DNA of 64,000 nucleotides, from assembly GCA_965203195.1 (NCBI GenBank), contig OZ241860.1:2418001-2482000 (forward strand), written 5' to 3'. This DNA comes from Bin87 sp965203195. GTDB lineage: Bacteria > Chloroflexota > Dehalococcoidia > Lucifugimonadales > UBA3495. Below are positions 42,572 to 51,464 of this stretch, piece by piece (position 1 is the first letter of the stretch; each line of letters begins with the position of its first letter). The position numbers and the translations under genes were made by a program. The notes below the pieces were generated by a model. The model worked only from the letters and a program-made list of their open reading frames with translations, was not told the DNA's origin and ran no database searches.

Positions 42572-44590
42572 CTACGCCGCCACCGGCAGCCGGATGCGCC
42601 CGTTGCTCAAAATCACGCCGTCCGCGCAGATGCTTTCCACATTGCCGCTTTCGTACTGTTCCGAATACAGCCGGGCGTACAGGCCGCCGCGGGCCAGCAA
42701 TTCCTGGTGGTTGCCCCGTTCCACAATGCGGCCGCGGTCAACCACAAAGATGACATCGGCGGCCATTATGGTGGACAGGCGGTGGGCGATAGCGATGGTG
42801 GTGCGGCCCCGCATCAGGGGTTCCAGGGCGGCCTGCACATAGCGCTCGCTGGTGGTGTCCAGGGCGGAGGTGGCCTCGTCCAGTATCAGCAGACGGGGCT
42901 GATGCAGGATGACGCGGGCGATGGAGAGGCGCTGCCGCTCGCCGCCGGAGAGGCGGTAGCCGCGCTCGCCGACGATGGTGTCGTAGCCGTCGGGGAACCG
43001 GGTGATGCGCTCGTGGATGTAGGCGGCCCGGGCGGCGGCGTGGAGGTCGGCTTCGGTGGCGTCCGGGTTGCCGTACATCAGGTTGGCGCGGATGGAGGCG
43101 TGGAACAGGTAGCTTTCCTGGGATACATAGCCCACCATTCCGGCCAGGCTGTCCAGTTTGATGCGCCGGACATCCACGCCGTCGATGGCGACCGCGCCTG
43201 CGGTGACATCGTACAGGCGGGGTATGAGGTAGGAGATGGTAGTTTTGCCGGCGCCGCTGGGGCCGACCAGGGCGGCCAGCTGGCCGGGCCGGATTGTAAA
43301 GCTCACGCCGTCCAGAGCCCAGGAGTCGGTATCGGCATCGGAGGCATGGGCGCCGGCGGCGGCGTGCCCATTGCGGGCGCCGACCGCGTCGCCGGGCGTT
43401 TCCGTTTCGTCCCCGGCCAGGGCCGGGCGGCGGTAGTTGACGCGCACATTGCGGAACTCGACTTCGCCCCGCACCCGGGCCGGGGGCATTGTTACGGCGT
43501 CGGGGGCGTCCACAATTTCCGGGCGGATGTCCAGATAACCGAAAATGCGCTCAAAGAGGGCCAGGGACGATTGCAGCTCCACCGCCGTGCGCAACAGGGT
43601 GCTGATGGGGAAATAAAGCCGGGTTTGCAGCGTAGTAAAGGCGACGATGGTGCCGGCGGAGACGCCGCCTCCGCCCAGGGCGCCGTAGAGCAGGTAGCCG
43701 GCCAGGACATAGATTACGACCGGGCTCAGTGAAAAGAAAATCTGAATGCCGGCCCAGATGGCCTGGCCGGTCATTTCCCGGCGCACTTCCAAATCGGACA
43801 GGCGCACGTTCTGGCGGTGAAAGCGTTCAATTTCCCGCTGCTGCGCCCCGAACAGGCGGGTCAGCATTACGCCGGACACCGACAGGGTTTCCTGGGTGAT
43901 GGCGGTCATCTCCGCCGTGGATTCCTGCACCAAGGAGGACATTGCCCGCCGCCGGCGTCCTACGCGGTAGCTGAACACGGCGAACACCGGGGTGACGCCC
44001 GCCGCCACCAGCGTCAGCTCCCAGGAAAGGGCCAGCATTGCGATGAGCGTGCTGACCAGTATCACGATGTTGGACAGGATGTTGCTGACCGTTCCCGTGA
44101 CCACAATGCGAATGCCGGCGACGTCGTTGGCCACGCGGCTTTGGATTTCGCCGGTGCGGGTGGCGGTAAAGAAGCCCAGGGACAGGGATTGCAGGTGCGA
44201 GTAGAGACGGTCGCGCAAGTCCCGCATCACCCGCTGTCCGACCTGCTGGGTGAGCCAGGTCTGTAGGACGCCGAGGCCGCCGGTGACGGCCACCACCGCC
44301 GCCATTACGCCGGCGACAGTCCACACCAAGCGCAGGTTGGGGCCGCCGGGCGCGAACAGGCCGGCGTCAAACATCGTCTGGATCAGCAGCGGGTTGACTA
44401 CGCCCAGCCCGGCGGTGACGATGATCAGCAGCCCGATGGCGATTACCTGGAGGCGGTAGGGCCGGAAGGCGGCGGCGATGCGCCGGTTCAGGCCGGGCAT
44501 ACTGCGCCGGCGCGGGGGATGGTCGCGGTCGCCGCCGCTGCCGCCGGCCGGCAGCGGGCGGTGGGGGGCGGTAGGCAGATGGGCGCGCAT
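42572..44590 (-). CDS. ABC exporter, fused permease and ATPase
   Basis: 672 aa. Six-helix ABC_membrane domain (about residues 45-330; first helix VIAIGLLIIVTAGLGVVNPLL), then the ATPase: Walker A VGPSGAGKTT, Q-loop YVSQESYLF, signature LSGGERQRLSIARV, Walker B LLILDEATSALD and switch His IAIAHRLSTI. MsbA/BmrA-like half-transporters dimerise to export lipids, drugs or peptides. A Gly/Ala-rich insert lies between the domains (about residues 380-420). Past the ATPase an unusual tail (SICADGVILSNGRIRLPVAA) replaces the normal end. It starts 7 bp after the LLM oxidoreductase stop. Confidence 0.92.
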   Translation of the reverse strand: MRAHLPTAPHRPLPAGGSGGDRDHPPRRRSMPGLNRRIAAAFRPYRLQVIAIGLLIIVTAGLGVVNPLLIQTMFDAGLFAPGGPNLRLVWTVAGVMAAVVAVTGGLGVLQTWLTQQVGQRVMRDLRDRLYSHLQSLSLGFFTATRTGEIQSRVANDVAGIRIVVTGTVSNILSNIVILVSTLIAMLALSWELTLVAAGVTPVFAVFSYRVGRRRRAMSSLVQESTAEMTAITQETLSVSGVMLTRLFGAQQREIERFHRQNVRLSDLEVRREMTGQAIWAGIQIFFSLSPVVIYVLAGYLLYGALGGGGVSAGTIVAFTTLQTRLYFPISTLLRTAVELQSSLALFERIFGYLDIRPEIVDAPDAVTMPPARVRGEVEFRNVRVNYRRPALAGDETETPGDAVGARNGHAAAGAHASDADTDSWALDGVSFTIRPGQLAALVGPSGAGKTTISYLIPRLYDVTAGAVAIDGVDVRRIKLDSLAGMVGYVSQESYLFHASIRANLMYGNPDATEADLHAAARAAYIHERITRFPDGYDTIVGERGYRLSGGERQRLSIARVILHQPRLLILDEATSALDTTSERYVQAALEPLMRGRTTIAIAHRLSTIMAADVIFVVDRGRIVERGNHQELLARGGLYARLYSEQYESGNVESICADGVILSNGRIRLPVAA

Positions 44591-44596
44591 ACCGGG

Positions 44597-45481
44597 TCAG
44601 CCGATGGCCTCCTTGAGGCGCCGGATGGCGTCAATGTGGTCGTCGGCAGTGGCGGCGCCGCGCCGCCCGGCGGCAATGTGCGTGGCGCCCATAGCCTCCC
44701 AGGAACGCAGTTCGGTCAGCCAGTCCTCCGGGTTGTTGTCGGCGGTGATGGTGACGCGGCCCTCAAAGCCGACGTCCGCCGGGTCGCGGCCGGCCAGTTC
44801 GGCCTGCCGGCGGATGCGGTTGAGGATGGCCTGCCCGCCGGCGTCGGGGGCAAACATAGGGAAGTAGCCGTCGGCCAGGCGCCCGATGCGGCGGACGGCG
44901 GCATTGGGCGGCGTGGGCGCGGCGCTGCGGCCGGAGCCAATCCAGATGGGAATGGGACGCTGGACGGGCAGAGGGTTGATGCCGGCATGGGTAATGTCGT
45001 GATACTGGCCGTGGTAGTCAATGACTTCCTCAGTCCAGAGGCGGCGCAGCACTTCGATCTGTTCCTCGCAGCGGCGGCCCCGGCTGGCGAAATCCACGCC
45101 CAGGGCTTCGTACTCGACGGGGTTCCAGCCCACGCCGATGCCCAGCCGGAGCCGTCCGCCGGAGAGCAGGTCGACTTCGGCGGCCTGCTTGGCGACCAGG
45201 GCGGTCTGGCGCTGGGGCAGGATGAGGATGCCGGTAGTTAGCCCGATGCGGCTGGTGACGGCGGCCAGGTAGGCCATCAGGGTAAAGGGTTCGTGGATGT
45301 AGGATTCGTGGGTGTAAGGGAACTGGGGCACTTGGGGGTGCTTTTCCGGCACGGCGCCGAGGACGTGGTCCAGGATGCGGACGTGGGAGTAGCCCAAATC
45401 CTCGGCGGCCTGGATGTAATCCCGCAGGGCGCCGAAGTCGTCGCCAATTTCCACGATAGGGACGGACACGCCAATTTCCAT
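44597..45481 (-). CDS. LLM class F420-dependent oxidoreductase
   Basis: 294 aa from ATG 45481, with GGAGG upstream. A TIM-barrel luciferase-like protein: MEIGVSVPIVEIGDDFGALRDYIQAAEDLGYSHV, LMAYLAAVTSRIGLTTGILILPQR, LSGGRLRLGIGVGWNPVEYEALG, IPIWIGSG. The GVGWNPVEYEALG stretch is typical of F420-binding members that act on xenobiotics or sugar-like substrates. It is cotranscribed with the ABC exporter, which suggests linked modification and export, but the substrate is unknown. Confidence 0.9.
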   Translation of the reverse strand: MEIGVSVPIVEIGDDFGALRDYIQAAEDLGYSHVRILDHVLGAVPEKHPQVPQFPYTHESYIHEPFTLMAYLAAVTSRIGLTTGILILPQRQTALVAKQAAEVDLLSGGRLRLGIGVGWNPVEYEALGVDFASRGRRCEEQIEVLRRLWTEEVIDYHGQYHDITHAGINPLPVQRPIPIWIGSGRSAAPTPPNAAVRRIGRLADGYFPMFAPDAGGQAILNRIRRQAELAGRDPADVGFEGRVTITADNNPEDWLTELRSWEAMGATHIAAGRRGAATADDHIDAIRRLKEAIG

Positions 45482-45547
45482 AGCAAAAACCTCCGGCGGC
45501 CGGGTAGGGGCCCGGCGCAAGCGTTATGATACCACCGCCGGCGGCGC

Positions 45548-45610
45548 TCAACTGATGGGGTTCAGCTGACGGCGTTCAACTGACCGGGCTCAGCTAACGA
45601 GGCTCAATGC
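45548..45610. repeat. Degenerate short tandem repeat (TCAACTGA/TCAGCTGA units)
   Basis: Five imperfect units of 13-16 bp sharing TCA(A/G)CT(G/A)A, between the LLM oxidoreductase start and the small zinc protein's terminator. Similar arrays occur at 5150, 36411 and 58055. Confidence 0.65.
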
Positions 45611-45658
45611 GGCGGCAGCGACGGGCAAGATAACATACGCAGTGGCCGGCGGGATGAC

Positions 45659-45684
45659 AAACGGGGCGTCCGCAAGGACGCCCC
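45659..45684 (-). terminator. Terminator of the small Cys-rich gene
   Basis: A perfect 11-bp stem, ACGGGGCGTCC/GGACGCCCCGT, with a 4-base loop, followed on the minus strand by TTTGTC. Confidence 0.75.
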
Positions 45685-45777
45685 GTTGGGCAGTGGTGAA
45701 TGCCGCCGGAAGGCCGGCGGCGCGGCGGGTATCCGGAGTCGTGATTAGGCGTTGGAATCGGGTGTCGCAGTTCAGTA

Positions 45778-45984
45778 TCAGAGCGAGGAGATGCCCTTGC
45801 CCCGGGCGATGGTGCCGTCCTGCTCTTTGCTCAACGGGCGGTAAGACAGGGTGCAGGGGATGCAGAACTGTCCGCCGGCCTGATTATTGCAGCCGGGCAT
45901 CTGGCATTTGTCGGTAGGGGTATCGGCCACCTTGGGCAAGGTTTGACGGCGACGATCCCGAATCTGTTTGCGGCGTGCGCTCAT
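45778..45984 (-). CDS. Small Cys-rich (zinc-binding) protein
   Basis: 68 aa; GAGGAGG precedes ATG 45984. A basic N-terminus (MSARRKQIRDRRRQ) is followed by a compact Cys cluster: C-x4-C (CQMPGC) and C-x2-C (FCIPC), a probable single zinc site. It has its own terminator. No named family is recognised. Confidence 0.65.
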   Translation of the reverse strand: MSARRKQIRDRRRQTLPKVADTPTDKCQMPGCNNQAGGQFCIPCTLSYRPLSKEQDGTIARGKGISSL

Positions 45985-46044
45985 GGCTGTTGGAACCTCC
46001 TCAAAGGGGTTAGGGTGGCAGAATTGTTGTTGCCGGCGCGGGGG

Positions 46045-47673
46045 CTATTCGGCTACGGGGTAGCCGAACTGTTCCCGCAGATCCCGTTTCAGCACCTTGC
46101 CCATTATATTGCGGGGCAGGGCGTTCACAAAGACCACCGAGCGGGGGCGTTTGAATCCGGCCAGCCGCTGGCGGCAGTGTTCGATCAGATCGGCTTCCAG
46201 ATCGGCTTCTGTTGCGGCGGCGGCGTCAAACTCCGTTGCCGGGGACGGGTCGGCCGCCGGCGCCGACGGCGGAGAGGCGCGGCGCACCACGACGGCGCGG
46301 ACTTCCTCGCCCCATTCCAGGTCGGGGACGCCGATGACGGCCGCATCGGCTACGGCGGGGTGTTCGGCCAGGATTTGTTCCACCTCCTCCGGGGCAATCA
46401 TTTCGCCGCCCCGTTTGATGAAGTCGCGGGCGCGGCCGGCCAGATAGATGTAGCCGTCCGCATCTTGCCAGGCCAGGTCGCCGGTGTAAAGCCAGCCGTT
46501 GCGGATGGTTTCGCCGGTGGCCTCGCCCTGCCGCCAGTAGCCGGTCATTATGCGGGGGCCCCGGGCCACGATTTCCCCCACCTGGCCGGGGGGCGAAGGA
46601 GCGCCGTCCTCGCCTACAATCAGAACCTCGACGTCGTCCAGGGGCTTGCCGATGGAAGCGAGACGCCGGAGTTTGGTTTCAATTTCGGCGGGCGTTCCGG
46701 TAAGGTTGTGGTCATCCGGCGGCAGCATAGTGATGGTGGATGCGGTTTCGGTCTGCCCGAAAGCGTTGATGAAACGGGCGTTGGGGAACCGGGCGATGGC
46801 TGCTCTGATAACGGGCAAAGGCATTGGGGCGGCGCCATAGGTGATTACGCTGAGTGAGGACAGGTCGTATTCATCAAAATCGGGGCGTTCCATAACCTGT
46901 TTGAGCATTGTCGGCACCAGCATAGCGCGGTTGACGCGGTGGCGGGCGGCCAGGGCCAGCCACTGGCCGGCGTCAAACTGGGGCATAATCACCAGGGTGC
47001 GGCCGCCGAACACCGCCGCCAGCGCCGCTTGCAGGCCGGCCACATGATAGAGAGGCACGGCGAGCAGGTTCGTCTCCGCGACATCGGGATCGGCCGGCGT
47101 TACGTTGGCGAGGAGGAAGGTGGCAAAGCTGTCGTGAGACAGCCGGGCGCCTTTGGGGACGCTGGTGGTGCCGGAGGTGAACATTATCACGGTGGTGGCG
47201 TCGCCGTCATCCTCGGGGAAATGAAGCGGCTCCGGCGCGGCGGCGGCCAGCAGCGCATCGTAGCTGCGCCGGCCGTCGGCAGTGGCAGTGGCGTCCAGCA
47301 TTACGATGCGGTCGGCGGGGATGGCCCCGCCGGCGGGGGCCAGGGGCAGGTAGCGCGCGCCCAGAAAGAGGAGGCTGGGGGACACGATGTCCAGCATTGT
47401 CGCCAGTTCGTCGGCCTTGGCGCGAAAGTTGACGGGGACATAGACGGCGTCCAGATGGGCGGCGGCGAAGTAGAGCTCCAGCAGCCGGTTGGAGTTGGTT
47501 TGCATCGCCGCCACGCGGTCGCCGCGCCCGATGCCGAGTTCGGCCATGGCGTTGGCGAGGCGGTGCACCCGTTCCTGGAGCTGCGCGAAGGTGATGCGCG
47601 CGCCGTCGTAGATGACCGCCGGGCGGTCGGGAACGATGGCGGCCGCCAGGGTCAGAATTTCGGTGGTGTTCAT
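46045..47673 (-). CDS. Acyl-CoA synthetase (AMP-forming)
   Basis: 542 aa. It activates a carboxylic acid to acyl-AMP and then acyl-CoA. Adenylate-forming motifs: TTVIMFTSGTTSVPKGARLSHDS (A3), NAFGQTETAST (A5), YTGDLAWQDADGYIYLAGRARDFIKRGGEMIAPEEVE (A7-A8) and PRNIMGKVLKRDLR (A10, catalytic Lys). A Ser/Ala/Asp-rich insert near residues 470-495 is unusual. It starts 7 bp after the stop of the enoyl-CoA hydratase, so the two form an operon for acid breakdown. Confidence 0.92.
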   Translation of the reverse strand: MNTTEILTLAAAIVPDRPAVIYDGARITFAQLQERVHRLANAMAELGIGRGDRVAAMQTNSNRLLELYFAAAHLDAVYVPVNFRAKADELATMLDIVSPSLLFLGARYLPLAPAGGAIPADRIVMLDATATADGRRSYDALLAAAAPEPLHFPEDDGDATTVIMFTSGTTSVPKGARLSHDSFATFLLANVTPADPDVAETNLLAVPLYHVAGLQAALAAVFGGRTLVIMPQFDAGQWLALAARHRVNRAMLVPTMLKQVMERPDFDEYDLSSLSVITYGAAPMPLPVIRAAIARFPNARFINAFGQTETASTITMLPPDDHNLTGTPAEIETKLRRLASIGKPLDDVEVLIVGEDGAPSPPGQVGEIVARGPRIMTGYWRQGEATGETIRNGWLYTGDLAWQDADGYIYLAGRARDFIKRGGEMIAPEEVEQILAEHPAVADAAVIGVPDLEWGEEVRAVVVRRASPPSAPAADPSPATEFDAAAATEADLEADLIEHCRQRLAGFKRPRSVVFVNALPRNIMGKVLKRDLREQFGYPVAE

Positions 47674-47680
47674 AATGCGC

Positions 47681-48481
47681 CTATTGTATCACGGACGGGG
47701 CGGCGGCGGTTACATAATCATCGTGGTCATTGTTGCCGTAACCGGCGCCGGGCGTCGACGCCGGCAGCAGGGACGCCGCCAAACGCCGTTCCAGATCAAG
47801 GGCATAGGCCAGGGGCAGGTCGGGGCCGTCCCGCAAGGCGGCGCGCATTGCGGCGGCGGTGGTGGGTGGTATTGTCGCCAGGCGGCGGGCGATTTGCCAG
47901 GCGGCGGCGGAGAGGTCGTCGGGGGGAACCACACGGCTGATGAGGCGATGGCGCAAGGCCGCGGCGGCGGTGAAACGGCGTCCGGTGAGCAGCAAATCCA
48001 GGGCCGTGGCGGGGCCGGCGCTGGCGGGCAAAGTCTGGGTGCCGCCGGCGGCGGGAATCATACCCAGATGCAGTTCGGGCATCGCAAAGATGGCGTCGGC
48101 GGCGGCGATGCGGACATCGGCCAGCAGCATAAGCTCCAGGCCGGAGCCGATGCAGTAGCCGTGCGCCGCCGCCACGATGGGTTTGGGCAGATCAATCAGC
48201 TGGCCCCAAACATCCCGCTGCCAGCGCACGCGGCGGGCAATGACCTGGGAAGGGGCGGAGCCGAATTCGGACAGGTCGGCACCGGCGCAGAAAGCCGGCC
48301 CCTGCCCGGTAATCAGCAGGGCGCGGATTTCATCGTCCAGCGCGGCGGCGTAGAGGGCTTCGGCAAAGTCGTCGCGCATCGCCACCGAGTAGGCGTTGCG
48401 CCGGCGGGGGCGGTTGAGCGACAGATGGGCCACGCCATCGCCTGTCTTTTCATAGCTGATGGTGGCAAAGGGAGTGGTCAT
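47681..48481 (-). CDS. Enoyl-CoA hydratase/isomerase
   Basis: 266 aa. Crotonase fold: LSLNRPRRRNAYSVAM, GQGPAFCAGADLSEFG (oxyanion-hole region), AAAHGYCIGSGLELMLLADVRIA (second oxyanion hole) and FAMPELHLGMIPAAGGTQTL, where the Glu of MPELHLG is in the catalytic place. The C-terminal 20 residues are a low-complexity tail. Upstream of, and coupled to, the acyl-CoA synthetase. Confidence 0.9.
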   Translation of the reverse strand: MTTPFATISYEKTGDGVAHLSLNRPRRRNAYSVAMRDDFAEALYAAALDDEIRALLITGQGPAFCAGADLSEFGSAPSQVIARRVRWQRDVWGQLIDLPKPIVAAAHGYCIGSGLELMLLADVRIAAADAIFAMPELHLGMIPAAGGTQTLPASAGPATALDLLLTGRRFTAAAALRHRLISRVVPPDDLSAAAWQIARRLATIPPTTAAAMRAALRDGPDLPLAYALDLERRLAASLLPASTPGAGYGNNDHDDYVTAAAPSVIQ

Positions 48482-48601
48482 AGCCGGCGGGAGCGGAGGC
48501 GGTGGAGGCGAAAGCGGGGCCGCCCGTCAATCATCCGTTAGCCATCTGCCAGGCCCCGTCGGGCGTCTGCCGGCCTGGCCGTTTGTCAGTCTTGCCGGCC
48601 G

Positions 48602-49153
48602 TCAGTCCAGGGGTATGGCGCGGCGCAGCATATCGTCCAGGTCCACATCGGTGGCGTGGGCGCCGATTTCGGAGAGGCGGTTGGCGTCGCTGACGGAGAA
48701 GGCAAGCAGGTTATGTTCGGCGGCGATGCGGGCTACCTGGGGACGGCGGATGTGCCAGTTGTGGTGGTAGTTGGCGATTTCGATGCCGTGCACGCCGTCC
48801 TCGATGATGATGTTGGGCGTGTAATAGCCGGGGTGGCAGTAGTTGCGGAACAGGCGCCCGCCGGGCAGATAGAGTTCCACGCAGTGGTATTCGTCAAAGG
48901 GGCTGCGGGCGGGGCGCACATCGATTTCCCGGCCGGGGATGATGAGGACGCGGTTGGGGAAGTGTTCCGCCGCGACGCGGTGCAGGGCCAGGCCCCAGTC
49001 CTGCCGCCAGTGGTCGGTGACGGCGATGCCGTCCAGCCCGGCGGCCTCAATTCGGGCGATTACGGTTGCGGCGATTTCGGGGGTGGGCGGCTGGAAACCG
49101 AACATTTCGCCGACGTGGGTATGCAGGTCCAAGCGTACAGTAGTGGCAGTCAT
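48602..49153 (-). CDS. PHP-domain metal-dependent hydrolase
   Basis: 183 aa. PHP motifs: LDLHTHVGE at the N-terminus, AVTDHWRQ, IPGREIDV, NYCHPGYY, then GIEIANYHHNWHIRRPQVARIAAEHNLLAFSVSDANRLSEIGAH. These His/Asp/Glu residues bind a two- or three-metal centre. PHP proteins are phosphoesterases (histidinol-phosphate phosphatase or polymerase-associated); this short stand-alone form has no known substrate. It lies between two enoyl-CoA hydratase genes on the same strand. Confidence 0.88.
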   Translation of the reverse strand: MTATTVRLDLHTHVGEMFGFQPPTPEIAATVIARIEAAGLDGIAVTDHWRQDWGLALHRVAAEHFPNRVLIIPGREIDVRPARSPFDEYHCVELYLPGGRLFRNYCHPGYYTPNIIIEDGVHGIEIANYHHNWHIRRPQVARIAAEHNLLAFSVSDANRLSEIGAHATDVDLDDMLRRAIPLD

Positions 49154-49175
49154 AATGGGGCAACCGGCCTCCGGG

Positions 49176-49934
49176 TCAATTGCCGTGAAACACGGGAGGG
49201 CGCTTTTCCGCGAAAGCCCGCAACCCTTCGGCGCGGTCGCCGGAGGTGTGCAGGAGGACGCTCAAATCGGCTTCCAGACGCAGTCCCTGGCAGAGGGCGA
49301 GGTCGCCGGCGGCGGCCACGGCTTCCTTAGCGTAGCGGGCGGCGACGGGCGCGGCGGCGGCGATTTGGGCGACCAGGTCGGAGGCTACGGAGTCCAGATC
49401 CCCGGCGGGGGCGATGCGGTTGACGAGGCCAATGTCCAGGGCTTCCGCGGCGGAGAGGACGCGCCCGGTGAACAGGAGATCCCGGGCGAGAGCAGGGCCC
49501 ACCAGGCGGGGCAGACGCTGGGTAGCGCCGTCGTAGGGGAAGCCGTCGTCGGCAAGGCTGCCGGCGCCGAGGCGGGCGGTGTCGGCAGCCAGGCGCAGGT
49601 CAGCGGCCAGGGCCAGTTCCAGGCCGTGGGCCAGGGCGTCGCCGTTGAGGATGGCGACCACGGGCATCGGCAGGGCGGCCAGAGCATCGGCGACGCGGAA
49701 GGCGTCCGGCGTCTCCGGCGGGGGCTGGCGGCGTCCGGTGGCGAAAACCGGGCCGAGGCCGGCGAGGGTAACCACGCGGATGTCATCTTTCAGTTGCAGC
49801 GCCGCGCAACAGTCCCGCAGCCCGGCGGCCACGGCGGCGTCTATGGAACAGCCGTCGGCGGCGGGCGGCGGCAGCCGGATGGCGGCCTCCGTTTCGGCAG
49901 CATTGCAGGTGTAAGTGATGGCGCGAAACCGCAT
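49176..49934 (-). CDS. Enoyl-CoA hydratase/isomerase-like protein
   Basis: 252 aa. Crotonase fold, more divergent than its neighbour. The first oxyanion region is weakened (LAGLGPVFATGRRQPPPE, without the usual FSAGAD), and the second reads AILNGDALAHGLELALAADLRLA. GAGSLADDGFPYDGATQRLPRLVGPALARDLL is typical. Because the FSAGAD stretch is altered, activity on an ordinary enoyl-CoA is uncertain. Its stop is 22 bp upstream of the PHP gene start. Confidence 0.82.
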   Translation of the reverse strand: MRFRAITYTCNAAETEAAIRLPPPAADGCSIDAAVAAGLRDCCAALQLKDDIRVVTLAGLGPVFATGRRQPPPETPDAFRVADALAALPMPVVAILNGDALAHGLELALAADLRLAADTARLGAGSLADDGFPYDGATQRLPRLVGPALARDLLFTGRVLSAAEALDIGLVNRIAPAGDLDSVASDLVAQIAAAAPVAARYAKEAVAAAGDLALCQGLRLEADLSVLLHTSGDRAEGLRAFAEKRPPVFHGN

Positions 49935-50177
49935 AGGCGTGGCATTGGGCCGGCGTCAGGGGGGCATTATGGCAACGACAGGATGATAAATCGCCGCCCG
50001 CCGGTTGGCAAGGGGGGCGGCGAATGGGGGAAGCGGCGCTGCGGGGTGGGGTATGGAAGCGAGCTTGCCGGCCTGTTTCCGTTGGCTGGCGCGCGGTGTT
50101 GCCGGGGGATTGCGTCATGCCGGGCTACGAAATCGCCGGGGCGCCGCCGCGCCGGGCCGATTTGCTGTCCGGCGCCG

Positions 50178-50444
50178 CCATCACCGGATTCTGCTATCAC
50201 GATGAGGCCACGCTGCTGATTGCGTTGAGCATAGAACCGTCGAAGCACCAGGTCAAAACGGTTGACTATCTCCTCAAATCCATGTTCATATTCCGCTTGG
50301 TTTGGGCTCCTGATTTTTCAGTTGCAACCGCTCCATTCCCTGGGCCAGGAAATAGGTTTGCCGTTCAAACACGGCAATCCCCGCCACGACGAAGTGCCCG
50401 CTTTCGTCGTGCGTGCCGGATTCGTCCAGATACAGGATATACAT
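50178..50444 (-). pseudogene. DUF3800 remnant
   Basis: ATG 50444 starts MYILYLDESGTHDESGHFVV, continues AGIAVFERQTYFLAQG and stops at 50286 after 52 codons; this is the N-terminus of DUF3800. In another frame, after the stop, EIVNRFDLVLRRFYAQRNQQRGLIVIAESG gives the C-terminal catalytic-like segment of the same family. The middle of the domain (normally 200 aa or more) is deleted. DUF3800 proteins are associated with mobile and defence loci. The gap 49935-50177 shows nothing else. Confidence 0.7.
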
Positions 50445-50672
50445 AGCCAATTTAAGAGGCCGACTGGGCCTTGCGGCCCAACGGACTAGCTAGCGGAAGC
50501 CCTGTCGACCGCTTGTAGGGTAGCGCATTTGGCGGGCCTTGTCAAATACGGGGCTGCCGCATAAGCTCAACCTGTATCCGGCGGCTTTGCCAGCGCCACT
50601 TTCACGCCAAACCCGCCCACCGCCCATTATCGCTGCCACCCTCCAACTTGCCCACGCCGGAGGTGAAACCCG

Positions 50673-51200
50673 ATGCCTAACGCAGTCCTGGTCATTGATA
50701 TGGTGCGCGGCTTTTTGGAGCCGGGGCATAACCTGTACTGCGGCGACGAAGCCCGCCGCATCATTCCGCCCGTGCAGGCGCTGCTGCGCCGCGAAACCGC
50801 CGCCGGCGCTGCCGCGCTGTTCGTTTCCGACCACCACCGCCCCGATGACCTGGAGTTCCAGATCTTTCCGACGCATTGCGTCATCGGCACGGCGGAGACG
50901 GAAGTCATCCCCGAACTGGCAGAGTGGGTTGCGGCGGGTGACGCCAATGTCATTCCCAAGAACCGTTACAGCGGCTTTTTCAACACCGACCTGGCGGAAC
51001 GGCTGGCGGCGCTCAACCCGGAGCGGGTCATCATCTGCGGCGTGTGCACCGATATTTGCGTGATGCATACGGCGTCGGACGCCCGCAACCGGGATTACGC
51101 CGTAACGGTGCCCGCCGACTGCGTGGCGTCTTTTGACGGCGAGGCCCACCGCTGGGCGCTGGAACACATCCGCAAGATCCTGGGGGCGCAGGTGGTCTGA
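50673..51200 (+). CDS. Isochorismatase-family hydrolase, nicotinamidase-like
   Basis: 175 aa; GGAGG precedes ATG 50673. Catalytic triad of cysteine amidohydrolases: Asp in VLVIDMVRGFL, Lys in IPKNRYSGF, and Cys in IICGVCTDICVMHTA. A metal-binding patch (VSDHHRPDDLEF) and the TDICV loop favour nicotinamidase (PncA-type), which converts nicotinamide to nicotinate for NAD recycling. Other isochorismatase-fold amidases remain possible. Confidence 0.85.
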   Translation: MPNAVLVIDMVRGFLEPGHNLYCGDEARRIIPPVQALLRRETAAGAAALFVSDHHRPDDLEFQIFPTHCVIGTAETEVIPELAEWVAAGDANVIPKNRYSGFFNTDLAERLAALNPERVIICGVCTDICVMHTASDARNRDYAVTVPADCVASFDGEAHRWALEHIRKILGAQVV

Positions 51201-51464
51201 CGCCGCGCCGCCGCCGGCCAGTTCACCTGTGCATCGCTATGTTGGCGCGGCGGCGCATTACGGCTGGCGCCGGAAGCGCGGCCGCAGTTCGGTTCGGCTC
51301 GCATGCGGCCGCCCCGGTTGCGGCGCGGCGCAGGCTATCCCGTCCCGTTCCGGTGTGGTATTATCGCCCCGACCGGCAACGCCCGGTGTCCGCAGTACGG
51401 TTCTCTGCCGGCGCGTTCCCGGCCGGCCCTGCTCTCTGCCTCTCCCCCCACCGGAGGTCGCCAA

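Noticed and set aside
42335..43732. A 465-codon plus-strand frame opposite the ABC exporter
   Set aside because: Antisense shadow of a gene with all ABC motifs.
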